Below are positions 6,172 through 7,684 of a DNA stretch of 7,684 nucleotides, in pieces. The notes under the pieces were generated by a model. The model was given only the letters and a program-made list of their open reading frames with translations. It searched no databases and was not told where the DNA came from. Numbering within the stretch: the stretch's first letter is position 1; each line of letters starts with the position of its first letter. Location: contig JANXVQ010000443.1 in NCBI GenBank assembly GCA_025351545.1, positions 1 to 7,684 on the forward strand, in the 5' to 3' direction. This DNA comes from Spirosoma sp. Lineage in GTDB: Bacteria > Bacteroidota > Bacteroidia > Cytophagales > Spirosomataceae. Made by a program: the position numbers and the translations under genes.

Positions 6172-7539
6172 TTAAACTGTTGGCTCCCAGCCTTTCTGGT
6201 ACTCCCGTTTCCAGAGCTTTTCGGCTTCTTTATTGTTTTTGATATGCCCGTTAGATGGGTCAATCGTGAGCATACCGCCCGAACGCAGTGCGATATTTCC
6301 CAACTGGCAAAGGAGTGTACTTTTATGCCCACCGACAATATCGGAAGCCAGAGCCGTTCCCTTTTTTATGCCGTCGAAGAAGTTCTGAATGTGGATAGCA
6401 TCCAGTGCCTGCGATGGGTCCATTTTGTTACGAGGGTCAATCTGAAGATCGTTTTTAACCTCTTTAACCAGTTTATTTTCCAGGTCAAAGATTTTATAGG
6501 CGTTGCCGGATTCGATCAGGAGTGAGCCGGATTCACCATAAAACATGACGCCTACACTATTGCCTTCAACGGTACGTCCGTTGCAGCTTCTGCCCTCCCA
6601 CGTCATGGCCGTGTTGTTGGCGAACTCCAGATTAATCACCTGGGTATCCGGCGTTTGCCAATCGTCTTTGTACCGATATCGGCCACCTGATGAGGTCACT
6701 TTGGTTGGAAAATCGACGCCCATACCCCAGCGCATCAGGTCGAGCATGTGAGTGCCGTTGTTAAGCGCTTCGCCGGTGCCCCAATGCCAAAACCAGTGCC
6801 AGTTATAATGAAGAAGGTTGTCTTTGTAGGCGCGTCGGGGAGCTGGTCCCTGCCACAAATCATAATTCAGCCAGTCGGGAGCCGCCCCTTCTTTGCCAAT
6901 TCCAATAGAGGCCCGGTTGTTGGTATACCAGCCTTTGGCAAAATACGGCCGACCAATAACGCCTTCCTGTACTTCCCGAATACCCCGCGCTACGTTAGGC
7001 CACGACCGGCGCTGGTTGCCCATCTGGATAACGTTTTTGTATTTCCGGGCGGCTTCCAGCAGCAGTTCCCCTTCGTGTGGGTTGTGGCTGCACGGCTTTT
7101 CGAGATAAACATGTTTTCCGGCTTTTGATGCCAGTATCGCGGCCGGAGCGTGCCAATGGTCGGGGGCGGCAATGATCAGCGCATCCAGGTCTTTGTCTTC
7201 CAGTGCTTTCCGGAAATCAGGCTGGTTTTTAGGCTTCGATTTTTGAATACCGTCAACTATAGCCAGACACTTCTCGGCGGCTCGCATATCAACATCCGAT
7301 ACGGAGATTACTTCGCAATTCGGTTGGAGGGCAAAATTGCTTGCCAGGGCCAAGCCACGGCTATTAACTCCCATCATGCCTACCCGTACTTTTTCATTAG
7401 CTCCCAGAATACGAGCGTAGCTTTTGGCACTGAAGCCGGGCAAAATTCCACCCACCGATAAGACTGCGGCACCGGTGACGGTTTGCCGGATAAAGTTTCT
7501 ACGTGAATCGTCAGGGTGAGTGGTCTCCGTAATCTTCAT
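6172..7539 (-). CDS. Tat-exported Gfo/Idh/MocA family oxidoreductase
   Basis: This 455-residue protein is of the glucose-fructose oxidoreductase/inositol dehydrogenase/MocA superfamily. The N-terminus is a textbook twin-arginine signal: S-R-R-N-F-I-R at 12-18, then a weakly hydrophobic stretch to about 38. Export in folded form with NAD(P) already bound is expected. The Rossmann part follows: V-R-V-G-M-M-G-V-N-S-R-G (51-62), P-D-H-W-H (126-130) and the hallmark E-K-P (147-149), whose Lys is usually catalytic. In the C-terminal domain, G-T-H-M-L-D-L (262-268) gives the conserved His264, and there is a W/H-rich stretch around 244-253. It is the first gene of the nag operon, 56 bases ahead of nagA. 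Likely substrates are therefore amino sugars or their glycosides, but this is inference. NAD-dependent glycosidases (GH109) belong to the same superfamily and remain an alternative; nothing visible decides. The ATG at 7539 was chosen because it precedes the signal by 11 residues. Confidence 0.9.
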   Translation of the reverse strand: MKITETTHPDDSRRNFIRQTVTGAAVLSVGGILPGFSAKSYARILGANEKVRVGMMGVNSRGLALASNFALQPNCEVISVSDVDMRAAEKCLAIVDGIQKSKPKNQPDFRKALEDKDLDALIIAAPDHWHAPAAILASKAGKHVYLEKPCSHNPHEGELLLEAARKYKNVIQMGNQRRSWPNVARGIREVQEGVIGRPYFAKGWYTNNRASIGIGKEGAAPDWLNYDLWQGPAPRRAYKDNLLHYNWHWFWHWGTGEALNNGTHMLDLMRWGMGVDFPTKVTSSGGRYRYKDDWQTPDTQVINLEFANNTAMTWEGRSCNGRTVEGNSVGVMFYGESGSLLIESGNAYKIFDLENKLVKEVKNDLQIDPRNKMDPSQALDAIHIQNFFDGIKKGTALASDIVGGHKSTLLCQLGNIALRSGGMLTIDPSNGHIKNNKEAEKLWKREYQKGWEPTV

Positions 7540-7656
7540 GATGATAAGGAAGGTTTAGAATAGGAAGGTATTTGCTTTGCTACTTACTCATTGATGTTAC
7601 GCAACACTGGGTTAATCGAGTTGTCTTGAATAACCGTCGGTATTTCTTTTCATTCT

Positions 7657-7676
7657 CGCCGGGTTAAAACCCGGCG
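7657..7676. repeat. Short perfect palindrome upstream of the nag operon
   Basis: CGCCGGGTT (7657-7665) is the exact reverse complement of 7668-7676, with two loop bases (AA). It lies about 118 bases upstream of the oxidoreductase start, near the right window edge. No T-run follows on either strand, so a terminator is not supported. It could be a dispersed intergenic palindrome or a regulator-binding site for the operon. Confidence 0.6.
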
Positions 7677-7684
7677 CAGTTCAT

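Noticed and set aside
7540..7684. Canonical Bacteroidota promoter upstream of the oxidoreductase
   Set aside because: I looked for a TAnnTTTG element with a TTG box at proper spacing on the minus strand and found no convincing match.

Overview
The window looks like chromosome of a Bacteroidota bacterium, most likely a Cytophagales member close to Spirosoma. This is inferred from the gene families: a FucP/NagP-type sugar permease instead of a PTS, a twin-arginine-exported Gfo/Idh/MocA oxidoreductase, and a signal-bearing xylose-isomerase-like TIM-barrel protein. Moderate GC, few strong Shine-Dalgarno sequences and short intergenic palindromes also fit. No 16S or other marker gene is present, so the genus is a guess.

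Layout. Positions 1-34 hold a hairpin-forming palindrome cut by the window edge. A small orphan helix-turn-helix gene (131-313) and an NmrA/isoflavone-reductase-like NAD(P)-binding gene (377-1270) lie on the plus strand. Everything from 1284 to 7539 is on the minus strand. In transcription order it is: exported Gfo/Idh/MocA oxidoreductase (7539-6172), nagA (6115-4922), nagB (4882-4121), NagP-type MFS permease (4112-2802), a 301-base spacer, a TIM-barrel sugar isomerase/epimerase-like protein with a signal peptide (2500-1613), and a decayed 3' half of a DNA-3-methyladenine glycosylase I gene (1568-1284).

How the genes work together. The permease brings in free N-acetylglucosamine. After phosphorylation by a kinase not present here, NagA deacetylates GlcNAc-6-P and NagB converts glucosamine-6-P to fructose-6-P and ammonia. 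The spacings (56, 39 and 8 bases) suggest that the oxidoreductase, nagA, nagB and the permease form one operon. The oxidoreductase and the TIM-barrel protein both carry export signals, so they probably act outside the cytoplasm, upstream of uptake. A redox-assisted attack on an amino-sugar glycoside, comparable to known 3-keto-sugar chemistry of these two superfamilies, is a reasonable but unproven idea.

The most notable points are the coupling of exported redox and TIM-barrel enzymes to a GlcNAc operon, a perfect 15-bp hairpin between nagA and nagB that supplies the nagA stop codon, a divergent NagB active site, the truncated glycosylase gene, and two further unrelated palindromes at the window's ends. 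I see no RNA genes, CRISPR array, insertion sequence or phage gene. I found no clearly novel defence or mobile system.
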